In this document: positions 10,619 through 23,173 of the stretch, one piece after another | Numbering within the stretch: position 1 is the stretch's first letter | How the letters are laid out: the number at the start of each line of letters is the position of its first letter | NCBI GenBank assembly: GCA_014529385.2 | Contig: CM043962.1 | Span: 47,301,098 to 47,365,097 of the forward strand | DNA length: 64,000 bases | DNA from: Adiantum capillus-veneris | Taxonomy: Eukaryota; Streptophyta; Polypodiopsida; Polypodiales; Pteridaceae | Reading direction: 5' to 3' | Made by a program: the position numbers and the translations under genes | Notes under the pieces: generated by a model | The model's database searches: none | Told to the model about the DNA's origin: nothing | Seen by the model: only the letters and a program-made list of their open reading frames with translations

Positions 10619-11760
10619 TCAATGTGTAGTAGGCATAGACTGGAGCCACTTGAGGGCTTGGTGATCTGTGCTAACTGTGAACTCTCTACCATATAGAAAA
10701 TGCTTCCAATGCTTGAGAGAGTGAATGACTGTCAAAAGTTCTTTGTTATAAACGGAATAGTTGTTTTCTGCACTATTTAACTTCCGACTAAGGAATGCAA
10801 TTGGACGGCCATGCTGCTGAAGCACAACACCTATGGCGACATTGCTCGCATCCATCCATACCTCAAAGAGGTCATCCCAAGAGGCAAGGATAAGACACAA
10901 CGCTTCTGTCACTGGAACCTTGAGAGTTGCGAAAGCCTCAATGGTTGCCTTGGGCAAATCCACGCGCTGTCGGCGAGTCTTTACCCCTTTCAAAACTTCT
11001 GTCATGGATGTGGCAATGCATGTAAAATTCTCTATGTACGAACTATATGCTTGACATAAACCAAGAAAAGTACGCACATATGCAGTTTTGGGAAAATCCC
11101 AATTACGAACCTGTTCCACCTTTGCGGGATCTAGCTTGACGCCTTTTGCAAAAATTATATAACCCAGATAAGTAACTTCAGTGAGAAAAAACTCAGATTT
11201 CTTAGCTGCAATGTATAGCTGACACTCATCCAAATGGGTTAAAACCCTTTTTACATTCTTTTCACGTTGTTCCCACAATGTAGAAAAAATGAGAATATCA
11301 TCAAGAAAGATGAACACACACACGCCGACCATATCGTCAAAACGGCCTACCATAAGACGGTTAAATGTATCTACATCACCTGTCAATCCAAAAGGCATGA
11401 CCACATACTTCCATGCCCTCGCTCTGTGCGAAAAGCGGTCTTGTAGATGTCGCCTTTGAATACCCTTACCTGATGGTATCCACTTTTGCGATCGACTTTA
11501 CTGAAAATCTTTGCCCTATTGAGCCTATTGAGGATATACTCAATGCGAGGCATCGGGAACTTGTTCTTGAATCTTGATGGTCATCTTGTTCAATGCCCTA
11601 TAATCAACACACAAACAAGACGAACCATCCTTGCGCACAAATAAGATAGGAGCAGCTAAAGGACTTACACTAGGACGTATGAATCCTTTGGCCCCACCAA
11701 CTCCATGAGTTGCCGCTCTAACTCTTCTTCTTGCGTCTTGTCCAAACGGTAGGGAGCCTT
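10619..11760 (-). pseudogene. Element B reverse transcriptase and RNase H
   Basis: The region reads as a gypsy RT: a [12 protein letters not shown]-like entry near 11740, then [27 protein letters not shown], and VMPFGLTGDVDTFNRLM (the usual PFGL.NAP.TFQ.LM, altered). The catalytic box is FLDDILIFS near 11290-11310. The connection follows with TYLGYII. The RNase H part shows WMDASNVAIGVVLQQ, KELLTVIHSLKHW, and TDHQALKWLQS. The last 786 nt (11404-10619) are one open frame of 261 codons; upstream parts are frame-shifted. The enzyme would copy the element RNA into DNA, but the frame is not continuous. Confidence 0.88.
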
Positions 11761-12557
11761 ACTGACTGGCTATGCCCCCTCCGTGAGTTCAATGCGATGG
11801 TCCCCTGGCCTCTCGGGAGGGAGACGGGGTGGAAGATCATCCTGCAAAAAGAGATGCTCATACTTGGTAAACAAAGCTGAATACCTGTCTGGAGCCTTAA
11901 TGCTCTGGGTAATTGGAGAGGCATAGATGAATGCCGCTTGTGCTCCTCTTCGTAATTTATGCTTCGTCTGCACATGAGAGGTAAAGAATGCAAACCCTCC
12001 TTACCATGTATGATCATGGGAGAATCACTTTTGGCATTTAGGGTGAGAGTATTGTCCGCCCAATCAATGAGAGGGTTATGCTCATGAAACCATCTAATGC
12101 CCAAAATCATATCACATCTTGAGAGAGGAGACACGACAAATTTTCTGCGGAAGGAAGCTTGTTGAATAGTGAATAACACATCAAGGCACTCTTGTGTAAT
12201 GAGAGAGCCCATACCGGGAGCGAAGCTCGACACCTCGAGAGGAGTTGTCTGGCTAACCTCTAGGCGAGCTCTCTCTACAAGAGGGACACCAATCACATCA
12301 TGTATACTGCCTGAATCAAACAATACGACAAAACGCTGACCCTTCACATGACCATAACATTTAAAGAGAGACTCATCAATGTGTGTGTTAGAAACATGTG
12401 GAGACTCAGATTGGTTCATTAAAGTGCTTGTTGTAGTTGTCAGTGCTTTGGGTTCTTTAGGTGGTAGTGTCTTAGGACAAGCCTTCTTAATATGACCCTT
12501 GATGTGACAGTGATAACATCGACCTTCCTTAGCATATATGACTTGTTCTTTTGGCAT
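11718..12557 (-). pseudogene. Element B gag zinc knuckle and aspartic protease
   Basis: An open stretch of 279 codons. Near its start is a CCHC knuckle, CYHCHIKGHIKKACP, the nucleocapsid RNA-binding motif. About 60 residues on, FVVLFDSGSIHDVIG carries the DSG active site of a retropepsin-like protease, followed by the ILGIRWFHEHNPLIDW block typical for plant gypsy. Protease would cut the Gag-Pol polyprotein. It passes directly toward the RT region but with a frame change near 11760. Confidence 0.85.
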
Positions 12558-14000
12558 TATGTATCCTCCTATAATTCCTTGTGCGGCTTTTTCATATGGG
12601 GTTAGCTTAGGTTTAGCCTTGGATTCATTTTGAGAGTTCTTTTTCGAAGAATTAGAGGAAGATTGGCTAGAGGAGTTACTGTTCTTACCATTCTTACTGT
12701 TCTGTGGGTTCTAAGGAGTCTAGAGGTAGTGTGAGAAGACTTGTTCTCCTTAGGCTTTCCTTTGTTGTGCTTCATCTCCTATGCGAGTGTAATCGCTACC
12801 GCCTTGTTGAGATCCATTGGATCGAGTACTTCGACATCAAACTTGATATACTCGTCCAATCCAAAAAGGAATGCCTCTTTGTGCTCATAATCCGAATTGC
12901 GTAATTGGGTGCTGAGCTGCAAAATACGGTTAGAAACAGACATGACTGGCATACCATTTTGCTTGAGATTGCGCCAATCTTCTTTCAACTGCGCTAAGTA
13001 TTGAGATGGCCTAAACCGTGCCTTGAGTCGGCCCAATTGAAACAAAGGGGCACGTCTTCTTCGGCTTCCTCTAGGTGCGTGGCCAACTGCGTCTCTTGCC
13101 ATGCGTGATACCAATTAATGGCATCACCGGCAAGATACATGGCTGCCGTCAAAACTTTGCTATTTCCTGTTTTCTTAGTTGTCGCAAAGTAAGCATTAAA
13201 TTGATGCAACCAAGAATGAATAACATTAGCATCCATCTTACTGTCATACTTACTGAACGTCAACTTCTCAGTGAGTGGATTGTTGGAGTATCCGCATCTC
13301 GACTTGAGCTACCTGATGGATTGTCTACATCTTTGACCGGCTCAGACTTCGAGGTGAGTACCTGTAGGACCAACTCTTGCATGTGTTGATCTCTCTACGC
13401 CTCACGCTCTAAGTCAAAGGCTGTCGCCTTTCTTCGGCCGCTATGCGTTGAGCTTCGCGTGCTTGCTCACACTCAAGATCCATAGCCGCCCTTCTTTCTT
13501 CGGCTACCAAGCACGCTTTCTCACCCTCACGCTCACGCTCCAAGGCTGCCTTTCTTTCTTCGGCCGCCAAACGCGCATGCTCACGCTCGTGCTCCAAGGC
13601 TACCTATCTTTCTTCGCGCTTCGTGATCCAAGTTTGCCTTTCTTTCTTCGCGCTCGCGATCCAAGGCGGCGCATTGCGTCTCTTGTTGTAGCATCATGTC
13701 CATCATCAACTTCACCAAAGCCTCCATAGGATTTGGTGCAACCCGTGGCGTAGATGGGGAAGGGGGAGGATCGGAAAAAAATACCCCTGGTGGGAAAAAT
13801 TCTTCGTAACCACCTCCATGCTCATCACCTTTATGCAATGTATCCATTCCGCTTCGGGTGATGACCATGCACTGAGATCTTGAGTAGTTAAGTTTGCGAG
13901 GAACTTGGGTTCTTGAGGTTCTTGAGTTCTTGAGGTCCTTGAGGTCCTTGAGGTTCTGTAGCTTGCAATCGGTGTTTGAGAAGGCTTTTCTCTTACCCAA
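12558..14000 (-). pseudogene. Element B gag
   Basis: Gag capsid similarity is spread over several frames. The stretch 12994-13263 includes FSKYDSKMDANVIHSWLHQF and AGDAINWYHAW. The next, 12779-13114, includes FRPSQYLAQLKEDWRNLKQN and LSTQLRN, the classic plant gypsy Retrotrans_gag pattern. Upstream (13409-14000) is a highly charged region of repeated EREREEKA-like units, probably coiled coil, encoded by imperfect 40-60 bp repeats. The frame is interrupted several times, so this is a relic. Confidence 0.8.
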
Positions 14001-14289
14001 GCTCGACTCTTCCTTGCGGGCGCACCCCTTGGCGACCTTGCGCTCACACCAAAGTTGCTTTTTTCCACCTCACGTCAATTGGCCGGCCGCTAAGTGCACG
14101 GTCCGCTCTCAATGAGTGAATAGAGGAACAAGGGGAGGCGGCACAAGCCCTTCTTTCTTGGGTTACTTGTCACTCTACAAAAACACAATTAGGGAGCGAC
14201 ACGCCCAAGTAGACTTGGGTTACGTGCGATCGCAACAAGCAAAAAATTTCTTGTGGTTCTTTCCTTGAGTGATACAGAACACTACCAAA

Positions 14290-14301
14290 GCTCTGATACC
14301 A
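14290..14301 (-). other. Primer-binding site of element B (tRNA-iMet type)
   Basis: GCTCTGATACCA is the reverse complement of TGGTATCAGAGC and lies one base before the right LTR. It fixes the minus orientation of element B. Confidence 0.93.
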
Positions 14302-14302
14302 A

Positions 14303-15457
14303 TGTAAGGTGCAGCGGAAGTGAATGTTGATATTGCTCAAGATGAGTGCTCTGAACTGTGCTCAACGGTTCCTTTTACTTATGGAAGGGAGAGCCTTCCG
14401 TTTCTTTAGTGAGAGAGTGCAATGATCACAACAAAGTGAATGCTACTGTGAATGAAGGTGCTAAGACTGAGAGAGAGAGAGAAGAATACGACACCAGACG
14501 GTTCTCAAACCCTCCTCCAAAGGTTCCCCTCTCTATGGCGAGAGAGGTCTACGCTATAGATTGCACAAATCTGGTACAATGGTCTAGATGCAATGAACTT
14601 GCCGATGATGTCGACGACAATGATGACAGCGACGAGGACGGGCTGAAAACTGGAAACGCTAGGGCTGAAATGCTGAAATCTGCAAAACGCCGACTTTTTG
14701 TTGATCTCTGACACTGTGTCGGCAAGGATGGTGATGGCGACGACGATGCGATGAAAACACAGATGCTGAAATTTGCGGACAACGGGCTGAATCTGAAAAC
14801 GCTGGCCGACTCGACGGTATGGCGAGGATCTGCTGTGGATAGGTGAGGTCTGCGAGGCTAGGAGCTGAATTTGCTGTGGCTAAGTGCTGAAATTGAAAAC
14901 GCTAAAGTTCTAGGGCTGATCTGACGTCGGAATCTGCAAACGCTAGGCTAGGTCTGCAAACTAAAAACTGCAAGCCTTGATCTGGTGTTGGTGAAAATGC
15001 TAGGCTGAATCTGCCGTGAAATCGCTAGGGAACTGCATTCCAAAACGCTGTGTGTTTTGTTGGCTGAAAACGCTAGGGCCTCCTGCCGGTCTTGTCGAGA
15101 AGGTGCACTACAAGTTGCTGGAACTTCTTCTGCCTCTTTTGCTGAGAACTGCTAGCGCTAGGTTTCTTTTATAGTAACCTAGCAAATTTGCCCTACTCAC
15201 TTTTCCAACAAAAGTCACTTACTAATAAATAAGTGAAAAATGTGTATTTTGGGAAAAATAGTTCTATACATTGTAAAATGCTCATAATGGGTATCATGCT
15301 GTGTGCAACCAGAGGATATGCAACTACTGTAAGTGCATGGACATGTATGGCCTGCACACAGGCTCTCAAAGGTGCCAAAACACTTCCTAAGCTGACCTGA
15401 ACCCTAGACCTGAGATAGCTTGTCCACATGCACATAGGGTTAGATGTGCACGTGACA
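14303..15457 (-). repeat. Element B 5' LTR
   Basis: A 1155 bp LTR matching 1081-1905 plus 8705-9004. It contains many degenerate copies of a roughly 20 bp CTGAAAACGCTAGGG-like unit (about 14640-15080) and a short GA tract (14469-14482). The left LTR lacks about 95 bp that are present here around 15086-15180. Target duplication ATCGT follows at 15458-15462. Confidence 0.93.
15166..15173 (-). promoter_or_regulatory. TATA-like box of element B 5' LTR
   Basis: CTTTTATA on the plus strand reads TATAAAAG on the minus strand, placed about 290 bp from the outer end of the 5' LTR. The 3' LTR copy lacks this block. Position and sequence suit an LTR promoter; function is inferred. Confidence 0.5.
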
Positions 15458-15462
15458 ATCGT

Positions 15463-17335
15463 GATCTTTGTAGTAACTAATTTGTTGTGAAATTCAAATT
15501 TTAGGTTAGATATATTTGAGAGAGAACTAAAGCTTTGAATTGTATCTGTTCTTGTCACTTGAATGTTGAATGTCGAGCAAGGGTCATGACTCGTTGGTAT
15601 TTACTATTCATATGAAAGCCTCAGACTATCAAATGTTTAGTTGTGGCAGCCTCTGGTTTGTAGAACTGTGAACTAACATCCTTGGAGCGATAGTTATGAA
15701 TTTTTTGTGAAGTACGGACAATATTGTAGGTTTTTGGCTTTGAAAAAAAACATAGGAATTTTACGTACCTAACAACTCAATCCATTTGGTACTATGTGCA
15801 GGATGGACTGAATACGTATTGTACCTTACATAATGTACCACTTTGTTGCAACTCATAAGTAGTGAGACCAAGTTGATGAAGAAGCAACCATGGACACCCC
15901 AGCAACACTGGTCATGTTGGATATACTTCAGATTACTACCTCCAACTTTGTACCTTAGAAGAATGCCATCTTGAGCATCGGTTGCCTTGTAGAAAACTTA
16001 ACTGTAGACCACACTACATCCAAGAATCTCCATTCGTTATTTGTGAATACATCATGTCCAAATACTCCTAGATAATGAACTTTGAAACACATCCTGCCCA
16101 TAATTCGGTCAACAACAAAGGATTGGTGCACTCATGCATAGTGTTTTAGATACGTCTGATTGGTTCCTTGCCAATGCATGTGCTTTGAACTCCAACCCAC
16201 AGGTAACTTGAACTCCAACACAAGGGTCCAAATTATTTATAGGAAGCACTGCTTGCCTCTCTCTGCCACTCACAAGTCCCTCTTTGACTTAAGTTAGTGG
16301 CGGTAATGGCCTCATGACTATAAATCTTGCATCGTGGCCATTGTGGTCGCCACCATGTGTGCCATGCTGATCTCCTTTGTCAAGTCTTTATCACCGTTAT
16401 CTTTGTCCAGCTTGCCTTTGCCTTTGTCTTTTTGTGAGTTCCTCTTTGTCTTTGGCTTCAAACTCCCGAGCCAAACAAAGCATCGTGTCACATTTATAGC
16501 AATGATTGTCGGACCTCGTGAGCGAGGCAGGTAACTGACCATTGGTTATTTCGTCCTTGTCAAGCTTGCCTTTGTCTTTGTCCTCTAGCAAACTCGTGCA
16601 TTTGCTTTTGGCTTCAAAATCCCGAGCCAAACAAATTGACGGCTTCCTTGAGAACGTCGCCCACGCATAGGCCGCTAATTGGGAACTGGTCCATCCACTT
16701 TTCATAGCCGATGGTTGGTGTTGGTTTATCTTTATAGTTGTCGAGGGTTCATGGGAACATCTGTTGGCTTTACCATTGGCTTGGACTTCGATATTATAAT
16801 TGCTAGACTTTTCAAATTGCAAGCACAAGTACAAGCACAACCTCAAAACAGGCCACTTGGGGCAACATCGTAAAATGCTTTTAAAAGCTTTGCTTTCATG
16901 AGCTCTCCACACCATGTTATTAAAAACAGGTCGTCGGTTCCTATGCTTCAAAACATTGTACAAAATGTAGTCCTAGAGGAAGTCGTCATGTCGTCGTTGA
17001 GGCGAGCATTTCGAAATGCTATCCAAAAAACTGATGTTGTGTAGGGACGTTGCATAACCCCAATGCTTGCGCTATCGGCGTCTCAAAACGCCTACTATCT
17101 CCACGGTGCCGACTCCCCTTGCCCTAGTGTTTTTGAATGCATGGTACAAAGATTGCCCCCCTTCCTCTTTGTCGCCCACGATTGCCAACGCCCAAATTCG
17201 GCTAGCGTTTTAAAACGCCGTCGTTGTTGCCAAGAGGGCCAAAAGCCGCACCACCTTGCCGATGGAAAAACGCTAGTTTCTTGATTCTTGCATTTCAAAA
17301 CGTCATTGTTGGCACAAGTACGCCTTGAGGCTTTT
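15463..17335. other. Unassigned spacer with repeated segment
   Basis: No known gene or element is recognised. On the minus strand 16397-16963 is open for 188 codons and is rich in charged residues, with a single CYKC pair but no full zinc knuckle. It overlaps an imperfect direct repeat (about 16400-16500 and 16555-16640) built on CTTTGGCTTCAAACTCCCGAG and neighbouring CTTTGTC runs, which accounts for its low-complexity protein. From 17040 to 17330 several AAAACGCC phrases recur. It may be part of an old LTR element, but no terminal repeat or pol motif was seen. Confidence 0.35.
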
Positions 17336-19001
17336 TGTTGCTAAATTGGCTTTATTTGACAAAAAAATAATTTTGAATGAATTATTGGATTTATAAGTGA
17401 GAGGGTTTTCTCGCTTGGAACACCAAGAAAATAATTCTAAATGAATTATTGGAATTTTAAGTGAGAGGGTTTTTCTCACTTGAGACATCCGAGTACAGAG
17501 TATCCCTAGTGTGTCATTCAAAGTAGTGACAGGAGCACTGTGAAAGGGAATATCTGTAAGGCCACCAGGATCGGGTACTTCTGATGCGTCACAACGGATG
17601 GGTGACAGGTAGCATCAGTAAGAAGTATCCGACCATCCGGGAACGGACATCTTTGATGCGTCATAGGATGGGTGACATAGAGCATCGTGAAGGGGATTGT
17701 ACCGTAAGTTCGGTAGGAAAGGACTAGGTGATGGGTATTCCTGATGCGTCACAAGGTGGGTGATGGGTGACAGGGAGCATCAGTAAGAAGTATCCGACCA
17801 TCCGGGAACGGACATCTCTGATGCATCATAGGATGGGTGACATAGAGCATTGTGAAGGGGATTGTACCGTAAGTTCGGTAGGAAAGGACTAGGTGATGGG
17901 TATTCCTGATGCGTCACAAGGTGGGTGATGGGTGCATCGGAAAGGGGATATCCATAGTTGAGAGGAAATTCGAACTGGAAAAGAGGAATACGCGTATAGA
18001 CGCAAGCACAAGAATAAAGATTGGTTCTGAGAAGCTTTTCTTAAAAAGCGGAATATTTTAACGAGTTTTCCAGGAAGAGCAAACGCTTTCCCGCGAGGAA
18101 TCTATGTATGCATTGCATTTGTGCATGTGGTTGCATCCAGGGATGCCTGGGAAGTGTTGTGAAAGGCATTGTTTTTAACTTATAAGGTTTTATTGAGTTT
18201 TTGGGCAGGTTCAGACCAATTTTAAAATATGTCGACCGTCCACTTAATAAGTGGGCAGTCACTTAGAAAATAAAGCAACAAAACTAGCCAACGAATTCTC
18301 TCTCCCTATTTCGGATAAAACAGAAAAAAAATTTTGAAAAAAAAAAACGGCCGCAATCTCTTCGCGAGCCGCTATTCGTGCCGTGGTGAAGGAGCTATAA
18401 AAGCACCACATGCCCTCACTGAAAAGAGGTTACCAACGTCAGCAAGAGAAGGCTCTGCCGCAAGATAACGCAAGAGATCGCGGGACTACGAAGCACGGAA
18501 GTCGCTTTTCCCACGCAAGAGCGACAGGTATCTATTGTGGATTCGCCATACGAATTGTTGTGGCGTGTTTGCGTGTGTTTGCAAGTACTTCATCGCGAAG
18601 GAGAAGCAAGAAGGCTTTGGCGTAAGCTTGGGAATTCCGGGAACGGAATTCGGAAATTGTCTGCGGAGTCTCGACTCCGAGTACAAACGGAAAAAGGATT
18701 GAGAGCTCGTCTCTCGGATTTCCCTTACGGGAAGGAACGACCATTGAGTAAGAGAATTAGAACGGAGGGGTTTTCTCCGGTTCTTGTGCTTGTAAAAAGA
18801 TTCTCCCTAATAAAGGATTCTCTTTAAGGGGGGGGGACCAGCCCATCTTCTTGTCCCCAGTACTGTGTCGATCTTCTCACTCTCTCTCTCTCTCTCTCTC
18901 TATCTATTTATTTCTCTCTATATCCTTTGGCTTCAATATTAAGTGATAAATTCTATTTATCCGAGTATATTTTATATTGTTATGCGCTCCCGTTTGTGAC
19001 A
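17336..19001 (+). mobile_element. Solo LTR of family A
   Basis: It starts TGTTGCTAAATTGG and ends GTTTGTGACA like the LTRs of element A, with the same TATA-like box (18396-18403), AATAAA and G-rich hairpin. No primer-binding site or internal sequence follows. The flanks CTTTT (17331-17335) and CTTTC (19002-19006) agree at four of five bases, consistent with an aged target duplication and LTR-LTR recombination that removed the body. It is 1.67 kb, shorter than the 2.04 kb family A LTRs, and the part after the TATA box diverges, suggesting a different subfamily. It also has an internal duplication. Confidence 0.88.
17611..17940 (+). repeat. 165 bp tandem duplication inside solo LTR
   Basis: The segment beginning AGCATCAGTAAGAAGTATCC at 17611 is repeated from 17776 with very few changes, doubling two of the GATGCGTCA-type boxes. 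The LTRs of element A have the segment once. Confidence 0.85.
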
Positions 19002-19091
19002 CTTTCCTCTTAGTCCTCATTGCTATTTAAAAAAAAAACGTCACTCTTGTTCCTATTCTCACTGTGGCTTCCCGAGACCAACGAGCTTAAA

Positions 19092-19103
19092 GCTTTGATA
19101 CCA
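19092..19103 (-). other. Primer-binding site of a truncated LTR element
   Basis: GCTTTGATACCA, the complement of TGGTATCAAAGC, stands directly before TGTCAGAG at 19104. This is the usual junction of primer-binding site and 5' LTR in plant copia-type elements, here in minus orientation. The element body that should lie to the left is missing apart from about 90 bp; the solo LTR ends at 19001. Confidence 0.65.

Positions 19104-20484
<1,381 letters not shown>

Positions 20485-20512
<28 letters not shown>
20485..20512. repeat. (GA)n tract at LINE 3' end
   Basis: About 28 bp of GA directly against the AAATGAAATGAAATG tail (minus strand CATTTCATTTC) of the LINE that follows. Confidence 0.9.
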
Positions 20513-20515
<3 letters not shown>

Positions 20516-20726
20516 GAAATGAAATGTTATATTAACGTCTTCAAAAGGCCATAATGACCTATGAGACCCGAAAGTTACAAAGTGGTGGATCTGATACAAA
20601 GTCAGAGTAACAAAATAACCTAACAACAGTACAAAACAAAGATATATACTATGGGGTCCTAAGTTGATCAATGTGAACCAAGCAAAAGACCAAGCAAAAA
20701 ATGGGTGGCTTGTTGGGATAGCTGAA

Positions 20727-21428
20727 TCACAAGAGATCTAGCATCGGTCGTTGGCGAATCTCATCAATTTCCTCCATGGTTAGTAGTCTGACCGGGCGTC
20801 GTGCATGTCTGGCCAGCATGCTCCGAATTTTCTGTCGTAGCCTTCGTCGATGCTGTGTAGTTCTTCGCAGTCGCGGGCGCCTAGATTTCTCCAGTTCAAT
20901 CGCTCGATCAATCAGTGTGCCTCTGGTATGAGACGAGGGGGAGCTCTGCTGTGGGAGTGGCTCTTGCGGCTGTCCCGTGTCTGCTCTGAAGAAGTCTGTG
21001 ATCTGTCTTTGAGACTGGCTAGCCTCGCCATTCATCAGGCTATCTCTGTGTCTGCGCAGCTCGAGCAAGAACAAACCCAGACATCTTTGATCTTCGTATC
21101 CCATGACTCTTGAGAGTGGTCCAAAACCTTCTCTGAACAAGCAATGGAAGCGGCCTCGTATCTCGTAGTAGAAGGGGCAGCGACATGTATAGTGTAGCTC
21201 TGTCTCAGGTTCCATGTTACACAAGGGGCATGTCCTGTCCTCTGCTGGTACTCCGCTGTATCTCCCCGTCTCAATCCGCAACTAGTGAGAAGATGTGCGT
21301 AACTAGCCAATAGCACATCGTATCCCATGAGACAAGTGGGTATCCATGTATCTGGGTCTCACCACAAAACCATCTTCCGTAAGCTGGAGAAGGTGGTCTT
21401 TGTAAAAAGCCATCTTCGTGCCCAATTC
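20727..21428 (-). pseudogene. LINE 1 ORF2 C-terminal zinc region
   Basis: The 184-codon open segment 20727-21281 contains CPLC, nine residues later H, then four residues later C (CPLCNMEPETELHYTCRC). This is the cysteine-histidine motif found at the ORF2 end of many LINEs and is needed for RNA binding in studied families. A basic arginine-rich tail follows. The adjoining piece 21271-21428 is in other frames: comparison with copy 2 (26382-27167), where the region is continuous, shows two frameshifts near 21280 and 21430. Confidence 0.85.
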
Positions 21429-23142
21429 CTATGCTGGTTGTATCCATGTCCTTCTGGTGTCTAGCTGGGTCAGGTCTTGGCGTATGAGCTTGGTGATCTC
21501 TGACTGTGTAATGGTGAGAGATGGTGCATCCAATGAGTAATGGAATGGTGGCAACCGGTCTATGGTGAACCCATGTGCCTGAAACCATGATGTCATCTCC
21601 CCATACCAGCATGTTGTATCTCCTTGTATGGCTAACTGTCGAGAGGCTTCAAGTGCTATGCGAGCATATCTGTCTCGAGGAAGTGCCCATGTGCGGTTTA
21701 TGAAGGAGACTGATCTGGTGAGCGCCTCCACCACAAGTGGGGGGGCCGCTAGCTCTGCTCGGATAATGGCGCGTGGTACTGATGCCTTGGCTCTAATGAG
21801 CCGCAAGATCATAGAGACGAGAGGTTTCTCCATGTTCCCCCATCCGTCTAAGCGACCCCTCCTCCCGTGGTGATCCAGTGAAGGTCCCCATATCTCGGTT
21901 CCATAGAGCAATGCTGAAGCCACCAAGGTGTCAAAGAGCCAGAGCTTCGTCCGGGGCTCCTCAAACTGAACCTGCGAACACATCCTCTCCAATCTACCCA
22001 ATGCTGCGTGGGCTCTAGTAAGTCTGGTTTCTGCTGCTCTTCTGAGTGAGAATGTAGGTCCGCTAAAAACCACTCCAAGGTAAGTGTAAGCGTCTGTGTA
22101 CTCCACAGTCTCCTGGCCGTATGTGAGTGTGGGTGCTGACCTCCTGATCCACTGTGGGGTGGTATTAAACACCATAACCTTGGTTTTACCTAGGTTGACA
22201 GACAAACCACTTTCGTGGGCAAACGTATGCAGAGCATCCAATTGACGTTGCATTCCCTCCGGAGATTCGGAGATCAACACTATGTCATCAGCATATAACA
22301 AAAGTGGAATCCATGTCCCTGCCAACTGAGCACCTTTATCCCCATCGCTGTCAATGTAGTCAAAAATCTCATCCACATACATACCGAAAAGAGTGGGAGA
22401 GAGCGGGCAGCCTTGCTTCACCCCAATAGTGGAGTGAACCGGTGTAGAAAGTCCCTCCGGGGTGCGTACATGCCCTACTATTGATCTGTACAATGCCATG
22501 ATGCCCCAAATGAGTTCTGTGGGTACTCCCATTTCCTGTAATCTGCGCATCAATCTAGCTCTGGGTACCGTGTCGAAAGCTTTGCGGAAGTCCACAAAGC
22601 TACAATAGATCCGTCTCCCATGAGATCTGCCTTCCTTGATGATGGCCCTGAGTGTTAGGATATGGTCAAGAGTAGAGAAGCCTCTCCTGAATCCTGCCTG
22701 CCCAGTTGCACGTATTCCTTCCCTCTCTGCCCATCTACTCAGCTGTTGCTCAAGAATGGATGCATACAACCGTGCCAGTGTGTGCCCAATCATAATAGTG
22801 CGATAATTCCCAGGCTCCATGGGGTCTCCTGATTTGAAGATAGGTACGATTGTAGATAGGCTCCAAGTGTCCGGTAGGCCCTCACACATGGCACGGTTAA
22901 ACATAACTACTAGAAGCTCTGCTAGTAGGTCTTTGGCATGCATGAAATGCTCAGCTACTAGGCCCTCATGATCATATGCTCTCCCAGTCTTCATCCTGTC
23001 AATGGCTTTCTTCACCATCTCAGCAGTGAAAAAGACACATGTACGTGGGCATCGGTCGGGGGGGTTGGGGAGGGGCGGCTGTCCAGGTACTGTGTACAAA
23101 GATGATGCGTACTGACCCCAGGTCTCTGTGGAGGAAATAGCA
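21429..23142 (-). pseudogene. LINE 1 ORF2 reverse transcriptase
   Basis: An open frame of about 556 codons with the ordered RT blocks of non-LTR elements: IVPIFKSGDPMEPGNYRTI, GQAGFRRGFSTLDHI, YCSFVDFRKAFDTVPRARL, GVKQGCPLSPTLFGMY, and the catalytic LLLYADDIVLIS. The thumb follows (LSVNLGKTKVMVFN, YTYLGVVF). This enzyme would prime reverse transcription at the nicked target. The long frame is intact, so loss of function comes from the flanking lesions. Upstream, the frame with the endonuclease is broken at the homopolymer at 23143. Confidence 0.93.

Positions 23143-23172
<30 letters not shown>
23143..23172. repeat. 30 bp poly-G tract in LINE ORF2
   Basis: Thirty consecutive G (poly-C, hence polyproline, on the coding strand) between the endonuclease and RT domains, exactly where the frame changes. 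The exact length may also reflect sequencing or assembly uncertainty. Confidence 0.85.

Positions 23173-23173
<1 letters not shown>

Larger units (their letters stand above)
1081..15457 (-). mobile_element. Ty3/gypsy element B (chromovirus-like), nested host
   Basis: This is a gypsy LTR retrotransposon read on the minus strand. Its 5' LTR is at 14303-15457 and its 3' LTR at 1081-9004, split by element A. Both LTRs start TG and end CA on the plus strand. The five bases ATCGT flank it on both sides (1076-1080 and 15458-15462), a perfect target-site duplication. A tRNA-Met type primer-binding site abuts the right LTR, and a purine tract (complement of 9005-9021) abuts the left LTR. The order gag, protease, RT, RNase H, integrase is that of Ty3/gypsy. 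Without the nested insertion it is about 7.6 kb. The coding region has several stops and frameshifts, so it is inactive. Confidence 0.93.

Noticed and set aside
16397-16963. Possible gag with zinc knuckle on the minus strand
   Set aside because: There is only one CxxC pair with no H or final C at the right spacing, and the charged composition comes from an imperfect direct repeat.
21429-23142. Bacterial group II intron or diversity-generating RT
   Set aside because: The RT has LINE block order with an upstream APE-type endonuclease and a poly-repeat 3' tail, and the window is otherwise plant nuclear DNA.
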